This document shows, in pieces, positions 10,751 through 22,749 of a DNA stretch of 64,000 bases. Under the pieces are notes generated by a model. That model saw only the letters and a list, made by a program, of their open reading frames with translations. It did not search any database and had not been told where the DNA came from. Source of the DNA: Haematobia irritans. Its lineage: Eukaryota > Arthropoda > Insecta > Diptera > Muscidae. Both the position numbers and the translations under genes were made by a program. Each line of letters starts with the position of its first letter. Position 1 is the first letter of the stretch. The stretch spans positions 99,985,479 through 100,049,478 of the forward strand of contig NC_134398.1 of NCBI RefSeq assembly GCF_050003625.1, written 5' to 3'.

Positions 10751-12142
10751 GAAAGGTAAAATTAAAAAAATATATAAAATTGAATAATTTCAACATTATT
10801 TGTATTACAGAAAAAGGTGCCAAGAACTAAAAAATTTCGTGGAAGTAAAAATTATGTGAGGGAATGAGCACAATCTTCTTTGGGGAAAATTCTTCCAAGC
10901 GTATAATATTTTTGGGCTGAAAATGCTTCCAAACGTATAATATGTTCACATAAAACAAACATATTAATGTTTTGGCAGTATCCAATAATATATGTGCTTC
11001 CGGCAAAATATGTTTGGAACATATGTTAGAGAAGCGATTTTTTTGAGGGTGTGTGTCCCGGAATCGTATATGATTCTCATCGAAGTATTATTTTGTTATT
11101 TATGATTTAAAATATTGTTCCTGATTAAGTATATATTGTTGTTAATTTTAATTTTTTAATATTTTCTAGATTTTTCTTATTTAATATTTTCATTATATTT
11201 TTTCCAAAACCATATCTACCATTATCCTCTCATCCTCCCACCCTGTCTCCTTTTCCTCTCTGAACTACTCTCATATTACCAAATACTAATAAAGACAATT
11301 ATATATAGGACTCATGCGATTATGAGGGTAACACGACCGACCACATTTGGTCAACGTGCAACCAGTCTAAAGAAATGCCACAGACAAGCACTACGATGTC
11401 GTCACAGCGAGAATATGACTACTAAAAGATGAAGGGGTAAAAAGCAGAACGACCAGAGAATATGAAATAGCAAAGCTTAAAGGTATAATGGAGTAATACA
11501 ATTAAAAAATGTACATTGCTTGATACAAATTCTTATAAGTTTTTTTGTTTTCTAGTTTTAAATGTGTTCATAATGGCAAGACTGTTGTTGGAGTAAGTAT
11601 AAAATTATACACACAACCATGTGGCTGCTGCAAATGTGCCGTCGAGTATCTTAAAAAAATGCTCATGTCCCAACATCCCTACGTATTTTTAAGAGCAATT
11701 TCATTATCTCTACAAATAAATAAACATGTATGTATATTTATAATACATACATTATAGATCATATAGCGATGCCTTAATTCCAACATCCAAACCGGGAATG
11801 TTATTCCATCTAATACATTCTCGGGAATGTTATTCTATCTAATACAAAATGTCTTTAGTACAAAATCCGCCTTCGCTACTTAACCCCGATTTGAACAAAC
11901 GTGGAATACAATAAAGCAGACGCTATGTCCGAGAATGAGAACAAAAATTTAATTCATTTTCTTATTCAATTTGTTTTTAATTATGTTAGTATAAAACAAA
12001 ATTGTTGAATTAGTATAACTTAAATTTATCATTTCACAATCGATTTAGATCAAAAATTATCGAAACGTGTCGTCATTTAGACGAAGGATGACTGTCTAGG
12101 GTTAATGTGTCGAAACAAACGCGTCAACGACAAGTAGGGACC
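10751..12142. other. No gene; repeat debris
   Basis: 10880-11055 holds family B-like motifs ending GCGATTTTTTTGAGGGTG. 11060-11930 is plain AT-rich sequence. 11930-12115 resembles 18690-18850 of the 6.6-kb palindromic unit (AATTAGTATAACTTAAAT, CGTGTCGTCATTT, GATGACTGTCTAGGGTTAA). Confidence 0.5.
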
Positions 12143-12144
12143 TA

Positions 12145-13037
12145 CACGTTTGATCTCTTCCAATATATAATATGTTTGAAAGCATATTGGTCTAAACAAT
12201 ATATGTTTGGGTAGTCTAAGTTCCATACATTTTGTATTTTTGCATCCAAATTCAATAATGTTGTCTTCCAAAAAACAATATGTTATTATGTGGACATATA
12301 ATATGTTTGGAAGCATTTTGCACCCAAAAATATTATATGCTTAAAAAAATTCTCCCAAACAATATTGTGCTCAAAATTTTATTTATTTATTTATATATTT
12401 ACAATCATAATGAATTATGAAAATAAACAGGTAATATAGGTGCTAACAACATAGGTTTTCGACCTGAATGCTCAAAATTTTGTTTCTGCCTAATTGTATA
12501 TTCTCCCACATCTTTCTCACTTCCACGAGATTTTTTAGTTCTTAGCACCTTTTTCTGTAATACAAACATTGTAGAAGAAATTATTCAATTTTATGATTTT
12601 TTTATTTTAATTTTACCTTTTGCCGGCCGGGGATTCGAACAGCGGACCACACAGTTTGTAAGGATCCAAGAAGTAGCTGATCAATTGCCCAAGGAAAAAT
12701 AAAAAAATAAAATGTTAATTTTGTAATAACAAGCAACAACCACCAACTTAATTCAATATCGCTCCAGGTTAAATAGCGCTCCAAGCTACTAAACACATAT
12801 ATGTTTATAGGCTATTTCTAAATTAATATATGTTTGCATCCAAGCATATTATATTTACAAACATTTTATGTCCCAAACATAATATGTTCTAACATATTAA
12901 CATATATGTCCCAAACATGTTATGCTAGTTTATGAACATTATATGCTTGCACTCAAAAATATTGTGTTTAAAAATTTGTGCTCCAAACATATAATGTTTA
13001 TAGCCAAACATATGAAAAACAGTCTTTTTCAACCGTG
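12145..13037 (-). mobile_element. Family B TA-MITE, complete copy
   Basis: An 893-bp copy running from CACGTTTGATCTC to TTTTTCAACCGTG, flanked by TA (12143-12144, 13038-13039). An unoccupied version of the target exists in reverse complement at 24850-24875: agggacc-TA-gcg-c-cgtcaatggtttgatg. This shows the insertion boundaries and single TA target directly. The interior has ATATGTTTGG-type subrepeats and a truncated tRNA-like module (12626-12662). Confidence 0.85.
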
Positions 13038-13039
13038 TA

Positions 13040-13906
13040 GCGTCGTTAATGGTTTGATGTTATCACCAATCAATTTCCCATCTTCTACACTCTACACTCA
13101 AAAGAATATCACTGAAATTTTTCACTTAAACACTTAATTGAATTTGTAAACGAATTCAATTAATATGTTAATTGGCTCAATTTTAATTTTGTGTCAGTCC
13201 GAAATGTGGCAATAGATTTTGTTTATTTCATTGATAAAGAATGAAGCATTTCGTATGTCATCTATGTCAGCAGCAGCGGGGAGTTTTCTTACATTTTAGT
13301 ATGAGGAGAAGCTACTCCAATGTGAAAGGGACAAAAGTGGCCGAATTTACAGGATATTATTTGGAATTTGATATTTGGGGTTTTCGCTGTTATCTTAACA
13401 CCATTTTGATGCAAAGGTGGAATTTATAGAGTTTTTGCATGCGCGAACGAAGCGGAAAAGTGATTTTGCATTTCGATTAAATAGCATTTAGATGGTTTTT
13501 TATTTTGTAAATTTTTCCGAGTTTTGAAAATGTTTAATGGCTTCACGAAGTAATTCCACGTTTATATTGTTTGAGCATCTATTTTGAGACAAAAGAGATT
13601 ATCTGTTTGTTCGTTCAACCTGCACTTATTTTATATCTTGCTGATTTTAATTCACTATTGAAGACATTTTTAATATGATGTATCTTTGAATTTAATTCCA
13701 AATTATCAAAGAAACTATTGATCTTGATACCATGCACATAATCACAGTGGTCGCCAAAAGATTTCGACCGGGCATTAAAGTTGCCACAAATAAAACCATT
13801 TAATTTCCTTCTAGAAGGAACAACAAACTCTCTAATCCGTTTCTAATAAGTTTGTTTTTACGGAGTGCGGAAAATAGGGACAACAATGGTAGAAAAAAGC
13901 CAATAT
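13040..13906. other. No identifiable gene
   Basis: The first about 50 bp match 24825-24865 inverted. The rest is AT-rich with a 62-codon frame (13241-13429) that resembles nothing known to me. Confidence 0.45.
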
Positions 13907-14150
13907 CCCTGCCAACATTTTTTTAATTTGGGGGCGCTTCTGAGAATCCCCACTACGTCGAAAACAATCATATACGACATCAAAAACTCGTCGGAAAAGC
14001 GCCGTCACTATTGAGAAGTTGTACCACGCCACGTTACTACGAAAAAGTTTCTCAACAGTGCAATTATTAGGTGCCTATTTAGATCAATTTCGAAGGACGC
14101 CAATAAGAACCCCTGCAAACTATCAGAACAAGTGCATTTTAACACTGTTA
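13907..14150 (+). repeat. Family F MITE, left part
   Basis: Starts CCCTGCCAACATTTTTTT and follows 49940 onward through GGGGGCGCTTCTGAGAATCC and AAAGCGCCGTCACTATTGAG. It breaks off near 14150, where family B-like sequence begins. The right part reappears at 16195-16650, so later insertions probably split this copy. Confidence 0.75.
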
Positions 14151-14400
14151 GAAAAATATGTTTTTCATATGTTCCGATATAAACAAAATGTGTTTCGGGC
14201 ACAATTTTTAAACACAATATATTTAAGTGCAAACATTTAATGTTCCTAAACTAACACTAAATGTTTGGGTCACATGTGTTAATATGTTAGAATATATTAT
14301 GTTTGGGAAGTGAATGTTTCATAAAAATAATATGTGTGGATGTAAACATATATAAATTTACAAATTTCGAGTAGACATATATATGTTGTGATATTTTATT
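14151..14400. repeat. Degenerate family B-like repeat
   Basis: Nearly repeats 3350-3590 (AAATGTGTTTCGGGCACAAT, CTAACACTAAATGTTTGGG). Ends next to a (GA)n tract. Confidence 0.55.
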
Positions 14401-14814
14401 CAGAGAGCGACAGAGAGAGAGAGAGAGAGTATAGATAAAGAAATAGAGATGGAAACCGGGAGGGTTGACGAAAGATATCAACATACCACAGCGAGAGAAT
14501 CAAAAAGGAGCAATTTCTGTGAAACCGCTTGTATGTTGTTTCGGAAAACTGTTTTATGATAAGGCCAGAAATTTAATATGCTTAAGTCTAAATATTATTT
14601 AATTTGAATATTGGAATGAGTATTCGGAGTAAAGAGAATAGACATTCGGAACCAAGAGAATAGAACAAGAGGAGTTGACAGACACCTTCAAGTGGAAAAG
14701 CGGACATTAAGTTCGAGTTATGCAGCTAAAACAATTGAAAACATAATACCGGCCTTAAAGGTAAAAATGAAATTAAGTACAAATGTGTAAATTAAAAAAA
14801 AATGGTGTTCGGTT

Positions 14815-14886
14815 GGTGCAGGGATTGAACCCACGACCCTTTGACTGCAAGGCAGACATGATAACCACTGCTCCACGTGGCCAACA
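14815..14886 (-). repeat. tRNA-like module
   Basis: The minus strand shows GGCCACGTGGAGCAGTGG and GTGGGTTCAATCCCTGC. A close relative lies at 10495-10569. Confidence 0.6.
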
Positions 14887-14965
14887 AATGTATGTTTCTG
14901 TTAAATAATGTTATTTTTGCATGGACTCGTGGGCGCTGCAAACTATGCTATAATAATTGTCTATA

Positions 14966-15938
14966 CACGGATGAAAAAGACTGTTTTTCATATGTTTGGC
15001 TATAAACATTATATGTTTGGAACACAAATTTTTAAACACAATATTTTTGAGTGCAAGCATATAATGTTCATAAACTAGCATAACATGTTTGGGACATATA
15101 TGTTAATATGTTAGAACATATTATGTTTGGGACATAAAATGTTTGTAAATATAATATGCTTGGATGCAAACATATATTAATTTAGAAATAGCCTATAAAC
15201 ATATATGTGTTTAGTAGCTTGAAGCGCTATTTAACAGGGAGCGATATTGAATTAAGTTGGTGGTTGTTGCTTGTTATTACAAAATTAACATTTTTCCTTG
15301 GGCAATTGATCAGCTACTTCTTTGATCCTTACAAACTGTGTGGTCCGCTGTTCGAATCCCCGTCCGGCAAAAGGTAAAATTAAAATAAAAAAAAATCATA
15401 CAATTGAATAATTTCTTCTACAATGTTTGTATTACAGAAAAAGGTGCTAAGAACCAAAAAATCTCGTGGAAGTGAGAAAGATGTGGGGGAATATACAATT
15501 GGGCAGAAACAAAATTTTGAGCATTCAGGTCGAAAACCTATGTTGTTAGCACCTATATTACCTGTTTATTTTCATAATTCATTATGATTGTAAATATATA
15601 AATAAATAAATAAAATTTTGAGCACAATATTGTTTGGGAGATTTTTTTTTAAGCATATAATATTTTTGGGTGCAAAATGCTTCCAAACATATTATATGTT
15701 CACATAATAACATATTGTTTTTTGGAAGACAACATTATTGAATTTGGATGCAAAAATACAAAATGTTTGGAACTTAGACTACCCAAACATATATTGTTTA
15801 GACCAATATGCTTTCAAACATATTATATATTGGAAGAGATCAAACATATAAATGTTTGGGCAATACCCAAAAATGTATATGCTTGAAGCAAAATATATTT
15901 GGGAGTATATGTTACAGAAGCGATTTTTTGTGAGCGTG
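14966..15938 (+). mobile_element. Family B TA-MITE, complete copy
   Basis: 973 bp from CACGGATGAAAAAGACTG to TTTTTTGTGAGCGTG, with TA at 14964-14965 and 15939-15940. The reverse complement of the right end, CACGCTCACAAAAAATCG, gives an imperfect inverted repeat with the left end. It splits a sequence that is continuous at about 10650-10675 (AATTGTCTACTGGTGACT). Inside are ATATGTTTGG subrepeats, half a tRNA-like module (about 15318-15366) and no reading frame with recognisable function. Confidence 0.85.
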
Positions 15939-16194
15939 TAGGTGACTATAACAGCTACGTAGCCCAGTGGATAGTGTGTCGGCTTACAAACTGTATGGTC
16001 CTCGGTAAAATTTAAAAAATTTAATAATTTCTTCAACATTATTTGTATTACACAAAAAGGTGCGAAGAACTAAAAAAATTGTGGAAGTGAAAATTATGTG
16101 AGGGAATGAGCACAATCTTCTTTGGGGAAAATTCTTCCAAGCATATAATATTTTTGGGCTCAAAATGCTTCCAAACATATAATATGTTCACATA

Positions 16195-16650
16195 ATGTAA
16201 AACACGATTGTGTAGAGGTTTATTGATTTGATTAAACATTTATAATTTCTTATAAATATAACATTTTTCGGTTTATCTCATCACATTTAACATAATTTTT
16301 TGCATTAATAAAAGAATGATGTTGAGTTTTAAGTAGCAAGTTACATATTGCAGCGTCTATCAGCCAGTTTGTTTATTTTCGATGGAGACAGCGTGCCTGG
16401 AAAAATATTTGAAAAACGATCACTTTATTCTATTTGGAAAGTCGAAAATTGTTCACCATATACCTTATATGCGCTTGGTGTTTCACAAAAAATAAAATGG
16501 CTCTTCTAACAGTAGTGATGGCAAAATACTTTCATGTACATTTTGTACCTTTTGATATGCTTCCCCCATCACAGTTCGCGATGGTTGTGGTGACATTTAC
16601 GAGTCTGTGGTAGCGATGAGGATGAAATGGAACTTTGAAATTCTGGAACT
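16195..16650 (+). repeat. Family F MITE, right part
   Basis: Matches 50200-50730 (AAACACGATTGTGTAGA, AACATTTTTCGGTTTATC, AGCGTCTATCAGCCAGTTTG). The last terminus is disturbed, ending in TTTGAAATTCTGGAACTTTG instead of GCTGGCAGGG. Confidence 0.7.
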
Positions 16651-18094
16651 TTGAAATTTGATACCACTTTGTATCAAATCATTTACATCAGGTATTATTA
16701 TGGTATTAACTATCACATCACCGTACACGCAAAAAAATAATTCTCTCCTCACAAATTTTAGACAAACACAGATCGTTTCTCATTTGCTTTTCGCTGTAAG
16801 GAAGTTTATTTGGAAGAAAAGTATAACTTTTTGTGATAAACGTTTATTCTTTACCGGGATGTAAGAAAAATTTCATAAAGAAAAAACTATCTTTTCTGGC
16901 TAATTGCATTTTCCCCTCACATCTTTCTTACTTGCACGAGTTTTTTTAGTTCTTAGCACTTTTTTCTATAATACAAAAAATTTACACAAACAATGTACAC
17001 AAACAATGTACACGCACAGAAAAAAAGTGTCTCGTAAATTTAAGAAGATTTTTACAATAATTTATTACAAGAATTTTCCAGAATTTTAGTTCATTTTTCG
17101 TATCTTTAACGAAAATTAATTACTCGAAAGGAAATTTTACAAATTCTAAGTAGCAATCGTTTAGTTCATGGCCTACAAAATACGATGGAAATTTCCTTAA
17201 AAAATTTCTTAACTGGTAGTTAAAAATTCGTTTGTCATGCTATAAAACTACTTGTGAAATGTAAAGTATTTTCTAAATAATAAGTGCCATTTACTATAAG
17301 ATTTTTTTGTATGAGAAAATATTTTTTTACGAAAAATTAACTTTAAAGTGGATAGCAATTTCTTACTGACAATTCCTATAGTTAATAATTGTTGGTAAAA
17401 AATTACCTAATGAAATATTTTTAGTTCACATGTAATTAAATTTATAAACATTTTCGTCAAAAATGGTAGATAACATTTCATGAAAATTTTGCAAATTTTA
17501 AGTTAAACGTTTCATCGTTCTTAAACTAACGTGCCTTTACGAATATTATTCTTAGAGTAAATTGTCAGCAGATGCGATGAACTAATGTATAGTACAGAGA
17601 TCTTTATCGGCATAGTGGAATATGATTAATGTAAAGATGATGTTACTTGAGTTTTGTTGTGTATACATGAGCGTGGGGTTGGTTTTATTTTTGTTCATTT
17701 AGTGGTTTGTGTGTGTGTGTTTGTTATTCGCGGATGGTTTATTTGGCTGGATGAGGTGTTGTTTTCAATAAAGGCACATGTGTTTTTGTTGTTGTAGGAA
17801 TGTTTTGGCTTTGCTTGGTTTTGTTTGGCATGCTTCAGTTGTATAGTTGGCGTTGGCGTGGGCTGTTGCATCTTTTAAGTAGGTATGCAACAAGGGAATA
17901 TAAAGGCATGGAATATTTTGGATTTTTGGAGACATATATTGGTGTTTGTTTATTAAACCTTTTAAATGAAAGTTATTAATATTTTATCGGTAGTTTAGAA
18001 AAAAGTTATTAAGAATATTTACGAAACTATGTTGAAATTGAAAGTGTATTGAAATTTTTATTATTCTATGTAAAATAATAATATTCAATTCCAG

Positions 18095-18552
18095 ATGAAT
18101 TTGGAAAATTTTTGTTATATCTCAGCGTATAGTTTATTCATAAATTAGTAAGTATTTTTTTAATATGACTTTCTTTTAAAAAGAATATTTTTTATGTATA
18201 TTATAATTTGTTAATTTTTTTCGGAAACCAGTTTAATGTTTTTCTTTGTTGTAAAAACAATATTTTATTTCAGAGCAACTTCAGATGGATTCGAACAAAT
18301 TTAAAAAATAGAGAATTGGTAAGTTTTCTTTTAAAAATTGGCTTTCTTTCAACTAGAATATTTACGTTTTTATGACATTTTTATCATCAAAATTACAGGT
18401 TTTAATACCTTTTTTAGTATTTCTTTAATCAAATTTTTTGGAAACCAATCTAATATTTTTAATGTAGAAACAAATATTTAATTTTAGATTAACCCCTTAA
18501 AAATTTGGACAAATTTTTAGTACTCCTTTGCCTGTAATTTAATAGTGAATTG
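18095..18552 (+). other. Three exon-like modules with splice-site consensus, left arm
   Basis: Three short blocks each sit between a polypyrimidine-CAG/TAG acceptor and a GTAAGT/GTAAGG donor: 18095-18147 (53 nt), 18274-18318 (45 nt) and 18488-18552 (65 nt). They lie in units of about 190-210 bp that are diverged copies of one another, including the intron-like part (GGCTTTCTTTCAACTAGAAT). Read in a common frame the blocks resemble each other (SNFRWIRTNLKNREL in the second; INPLKIWTNF then a stop in the third). The mirror copies in the right arm keep the splice signals, apart from the acceptor of the first block (CCAC there). Frame-breaking changes and in-frame stops show that at least some blocks cannot be coding now. 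The function is unknown; repeated decayed exons are only one reading. Confidence 0.5.
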
Positions 18553-18852
18553 GTAAGGATTCTTTAACATTCTTTTAACCCTGGACAGTCATCCTTATTT
18601 TTTGTACATTAACGTCATCCTTTGTCATTTTGACTACGGCTGATTTCATGACGCTATAATTTTCATCGTGAGCGAAAAAGTGAACCAAACTTGAATTTAT
18701 TTTCTTATTCAATTTGGTTTTAAGTAGCATAAAACAAAAATTGATAAAACGGTCGAATTAGTATAACTTAAATGTACCATTTCCCAATAGACTAAAATGC
18801 ATTTTAAATCGAAAATGAAATTACGTGTCGTCATTTTGACGAATGATGACTG

Positions 18853-19508
18853 CACTGAAAAAAAAGCATACTCGGTTCCAAAGATTTTGTCTTTACTTTA
18901 AAAAATTTGGTATTGATTCCGAGCCAAAGAAGCGGAGAATACAAGTAAGGATACTTTTAAGACACAATTCTCTTTTAAATTTAGGTTTTGTGTACTTGCT
19001 TCTAGGAAGCAAATTTTAATTTTTCGCTTTCTAAGCTTTTTTTCTTCATATGCTATCAAAGTCCTTTTAAAAGGAGTTAAAGGCAACTTTGTTTTCCAAA
19101 TTAGGACTCTACTTCCAGTAGAAATTATGCTATGTTTGAAGTAAAAAACTTCTTTAAAATAAAGTTTTGAAAAACATGTCCTATATTTGAACGATTTTTT
19201 GCTTTGTAGTCAAGATGCAAAAAGACAACAAATTTAAAAACAATTTCCTTAAATTTAAAGAATTTTTCTGAATTATTAAAGTCAAGTTGACCTTAGCCTA
19301 TACATTTTTTCTTTCATGTTAAGATACCCATTTTTAAGTCAAATCACTTAATTATAAGGACAATACGACTTCATTGAAAAGTTTATCGACTTTTGGACAA
19401 GGAAAATAACTTTTTTTTAGAGAAATGCGTCTTCTATGCTAAGCAAAATTTGTATTCGTATTTTAAAGACATGAAATCTTTGACCTCACGACAATATTTT
19501 TTTCAGTG
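18853..19508 (+). mobile_element. Family A MITE, complete copy
   Basis: 656 bp from CACTGAAAAAAAAGC to TTTTTTTCAGTG, flanked by TG on both sides. The right arm of the host unit lacks it (reverse complement reads gatgattgtctaggg), which fixes its boundaries. Other copies are flanked by TA, so TG is presumably a variant target. Confidence 0.85.
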
Positions 19509-19626
19509 TGTCTAGGGTTATCAAGAATATTTGGTTTTTTATGCATATTATTATTTTTTTCATTAGATTTTTTGAAAACCTATTTAATAATTTTATTTAA
19601 TGTAAAAAATAAATATTTAATTTCAG

Positions 19627-20015
19627 AGTAACCCAAATAAATTTTGACAACTTTTTATATTTACCCTCAGCGTACAATTTAATATAGAATTGGTAAGTTT
19701 TATATTAAAATATTGGCTTTCTTTCAACTAGATTATTTATTTTATTATATCCTTCACATCGATAACAACACAGTTTTATGAGTTTATATAGAATGCTAAT
19801 TGTTTCAGGTACAAATTTTATGAGATACGTTTTCCAAAGAAAAGTTGAATTCCTTACACCATTTGATAAAATGCCCCCAAATATGGTAAGTTACAAGCTA
19901 AAATGAAGAATTAAAAATTATATTTCATTACATGGTATTAATTTTTAACAATTTTCATTATTGTTTCCATTTTTTTCCAGCAAGGTATGTGAAAAAATTA
20001 CCCACGATGAATAAA
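19627..20015 (+). other. Exon-like modules, terminal exon and poly(A) signal in the spacer
   Basis: 19627-19692 (66 nt) is another module with CAG acceptor and GTAAGT donor. Its mirror copy at 20657-20722 on the minus strand is fully open for 22 codons (starts SNPNKFGQL, ends FNREL), whereas this copy has a TGA. In the unique spacer, 19809-19885 follows a TTTCAG acceptor and ends ATG/GTAAGT, with one open frame (VFQRKVEFLTPFDKMPPNM). A long pyrimidine tract and CAG at 19980 lead to CAAGGTATGTGA, a stop, with AATAAA at 20010-20015. This order imitates the 3' end of a multi-exon gene. No complete frame joins all blocks. Confidence 0.45.
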
Positions 20016-20656
20016 AAAAGGATAAGTCAAAATGTCCAAACAGCGGGTTCAAATGAACTAATCTCTGTTCCACGTGGTCATACGTTTTATTCACAAAAAA
20101 CATTGTATTAAGAACTTTCATCATAAGTTTTTATAATAAAATACTTTTGCTTAAAGAAAGTTTAATTTTAATGTATGAAAATTTTCATAATAGTAAAACG
20201 GTTTGTTGTTCCTTTAATTATTTAATTTCTCTGTACTGTGGAATGATTGATTTAAAAATAGTTTAGTCGTCGACATTTTAAAGAGACTGTTAACCAATTT
20301 TTATTATCGGGGTTCTCACAAAATAAGCAAGTAAACCAAAATATTTCTGACTTTTTAACTTGGTAGGGGTATATAAATCTTATGGTGTTGTAAAAATGAA
20401 CTAAACTACAATGTTGATGATGAACTACAATTTAAGAGAATTATAAACTAAACAAGTTGAAAAAAATCTTAAGGGCTAAATCATGGTCAATAATACTACA
20501 GTTTAGTTCATTTTGCAATGGAAAAGGGTAGACTGTTTTTTCAGTGTACCACAACAGACAATTTGATGGATGCAGAAGGCTATAATAAAATGTGAAGGCT
20601 ATAATAAAATAAATATTCTAGTTGAAAGAAAGCCAATGTTTTAATATAAAACTTAC

Positions 20657-21377
20657 CAATTCTCTATTAAATTGTACGCTGAGGGGAAATATAAAAAGTT
20701 GTCCAAATTTATTTGGGTTACTCTGAAATTAAATATTTATTTTTTACATTAAATAAAATTATTAAATAGGTTTCCAAAAAATCTAATGAAAAAATAATAA
20801 TATGCATAAAAAAACCAAATATTCTGGTTAACCCTAGACAATCATCATTCATCAAAATGACGACACGTAATTTCATTTTCGATTTAAAATGCATTTTAGT
20901 CTATTGGGAAATGGTAAATTTAAGTTATACTAATTCGACCGTTTTATGAATTTTTCTTTTATATCGAATAAGAAAATAAATTCATGTTTGGTTCACTTTT
21001 TCGCTCACGATGATAATTATAGCGTCTTGAAATGAGCCGTAGTCCAAATGACGAAGGATGACGTTAATGTACAAAAAATAAGGATGACTGTCCAGGGTTA
21101 AAAGAAAGTTAAAGAATCCTTACCAATTCACTATTAAATTAAAGGCAAATTTTTAAGGGGTTATTCTGAAATTAAATATTTGTTTTTTAAAAATATTACA
21201 TTGGTTTCCAAAAAATTTGATTAAAGAAATACTAAAAGAAGGTATTAAAAACCTGTAATTTTGATGATAAAAAGGTCATAAAAACGTAAATATTCTAGTT
21301 GAAAGAAAGCCAATTTTTAAATGAAAACTTACCAATTCTCTATTTTTTAAATTTGTTCGAATCCATCTGGAGTTGCT
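20657..21377 (-). other. Mirror exon-like modules, right arm
   Basis: Reverse complements of the left-arm modules. 20657-20722 is an open 66-nt block with acceptor TTTCAG and donor GTAAGT. 21333-21377 is an open 45-nt block (SNSRWIRTNLKNREL). A diverged third block at about 21127-21168 contains a stop. The two open blocks are whole numbers of codons and both end in NREL, so they could join in frame. Confidence 0.5.
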
Positions 21378-21771
21378 CTGAAATTAAATATTGCTTTTAC
21401 AACAAAGAAAAACATTAAACTGGTTTCCAAAAAAATGAATTAACAAATAATAATATACATAACAAATATTCTTTTTAAAAGAAAGTCTTATTAAAAAATA
21501 CTTACCAATTTATGAATAACTATATGCTGAGATATAACAAAAATTTTCCAAATTCATGTGGAATTGAATATTAATTTTTTACATTGAAAAATAAAAAGTT
21601 CAATACACTTTCAATTTCAACATATTTTCCTAAATATTCTTAATAACTTTTTTCTAAACTACCGAAAAAATATTAATAACTTTCATTTAAAATGTTTAAT
21701 AAACAAACACCAATATATGTCTCAAAAATCCAAAATATTCCATGCCTTTATATTCCCTTGTTGCATACCTA

Positions 21772-22749
21772 CACGGATGAAAAAGACTGTTTTTCATATG
21801 TTTGGCTATAAACATTATATGTTTGGAACACAATTTTTTAAACACAATATTTTTGAGTGCAAGCATATAATGTGCATAAACTAGCATAACATGTTTGGGA
21901 CATATATGTTAATATGTTAGAACATATTATGTTTGGGACATAAAATGTTTTTAAATATAATATGCTTGGATGCAAACATATATTAATTTAGAAATAGCCT
22001 ATAAACATATATGTGTTTAGTAGCTTGGAGCGCTATTTAACAGGGAGCGATATTGAATTAAGTTGGTGGTTGTTGCTTGTTATTACAAAATTAACATTTT
22101 ATTTTTCCTTGGGCAATTGATCAGCTACTTCTTTGATCCTTACAAACTGTGTGGTCCGCTGTTCGAATCCCCGTCCGGCAAAAGGTAAAATTAAAATAAA
22201 AAAATCATACAATTGAATAATTTCTTCTAAATACAATGTTTGTATTACAGAAAAAGGTGCTAAGAACAAAAAAATCTCGTGGAAGTGAGAAAGATGTGGG
22301 GGAATATACAATTGGGCAGAAACAAAATTTTGAGCATTCAGGTCGAAAACCTATGTTGTTAGCAACTATATTACCTGTTTTTTTTCATAATTCATTATGA
22401 TTGTAAATATATAAATAAATAAATAAAATTTTGAGCACAATATTGTTTGGGAGAATTTTTTTAAGCATATAATATTTTTGGGTGCAAAATGCTTCCAAAC
22501 ATATTATATGTTCACATAATAACATATTGTTTTTTGGAAGACAACATTATTGAATTTGGATGCAAAAATACAAAATGTTTGGAAATTGACTACCCAAACA
22601 TATATTGTTTAGACCAATATGCTTTCAAACATATTATATATTGGAAGAGATCAAACATATAAATGTTTGGGCAATAGCCAAAAATGTATATGCTTGAAGC
22701 AAAATATGTTTGGGAGTATATGTTACAGAAGCGATTTTTTGTGAGCGTG
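21772..22749 (+). mobile_element. Family B TA-MITE, complete copy
   Basis: 978 bp, same termini as 14966-15938, TA at 21770-21771 and 22750-22751. The left arm of the palindromic unit gives the empty site (reverse complement ttgcatacc-TA-cttaaaag). Contains a partial tRNA-like module at about 22130-22183. Confidence 0.9.
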
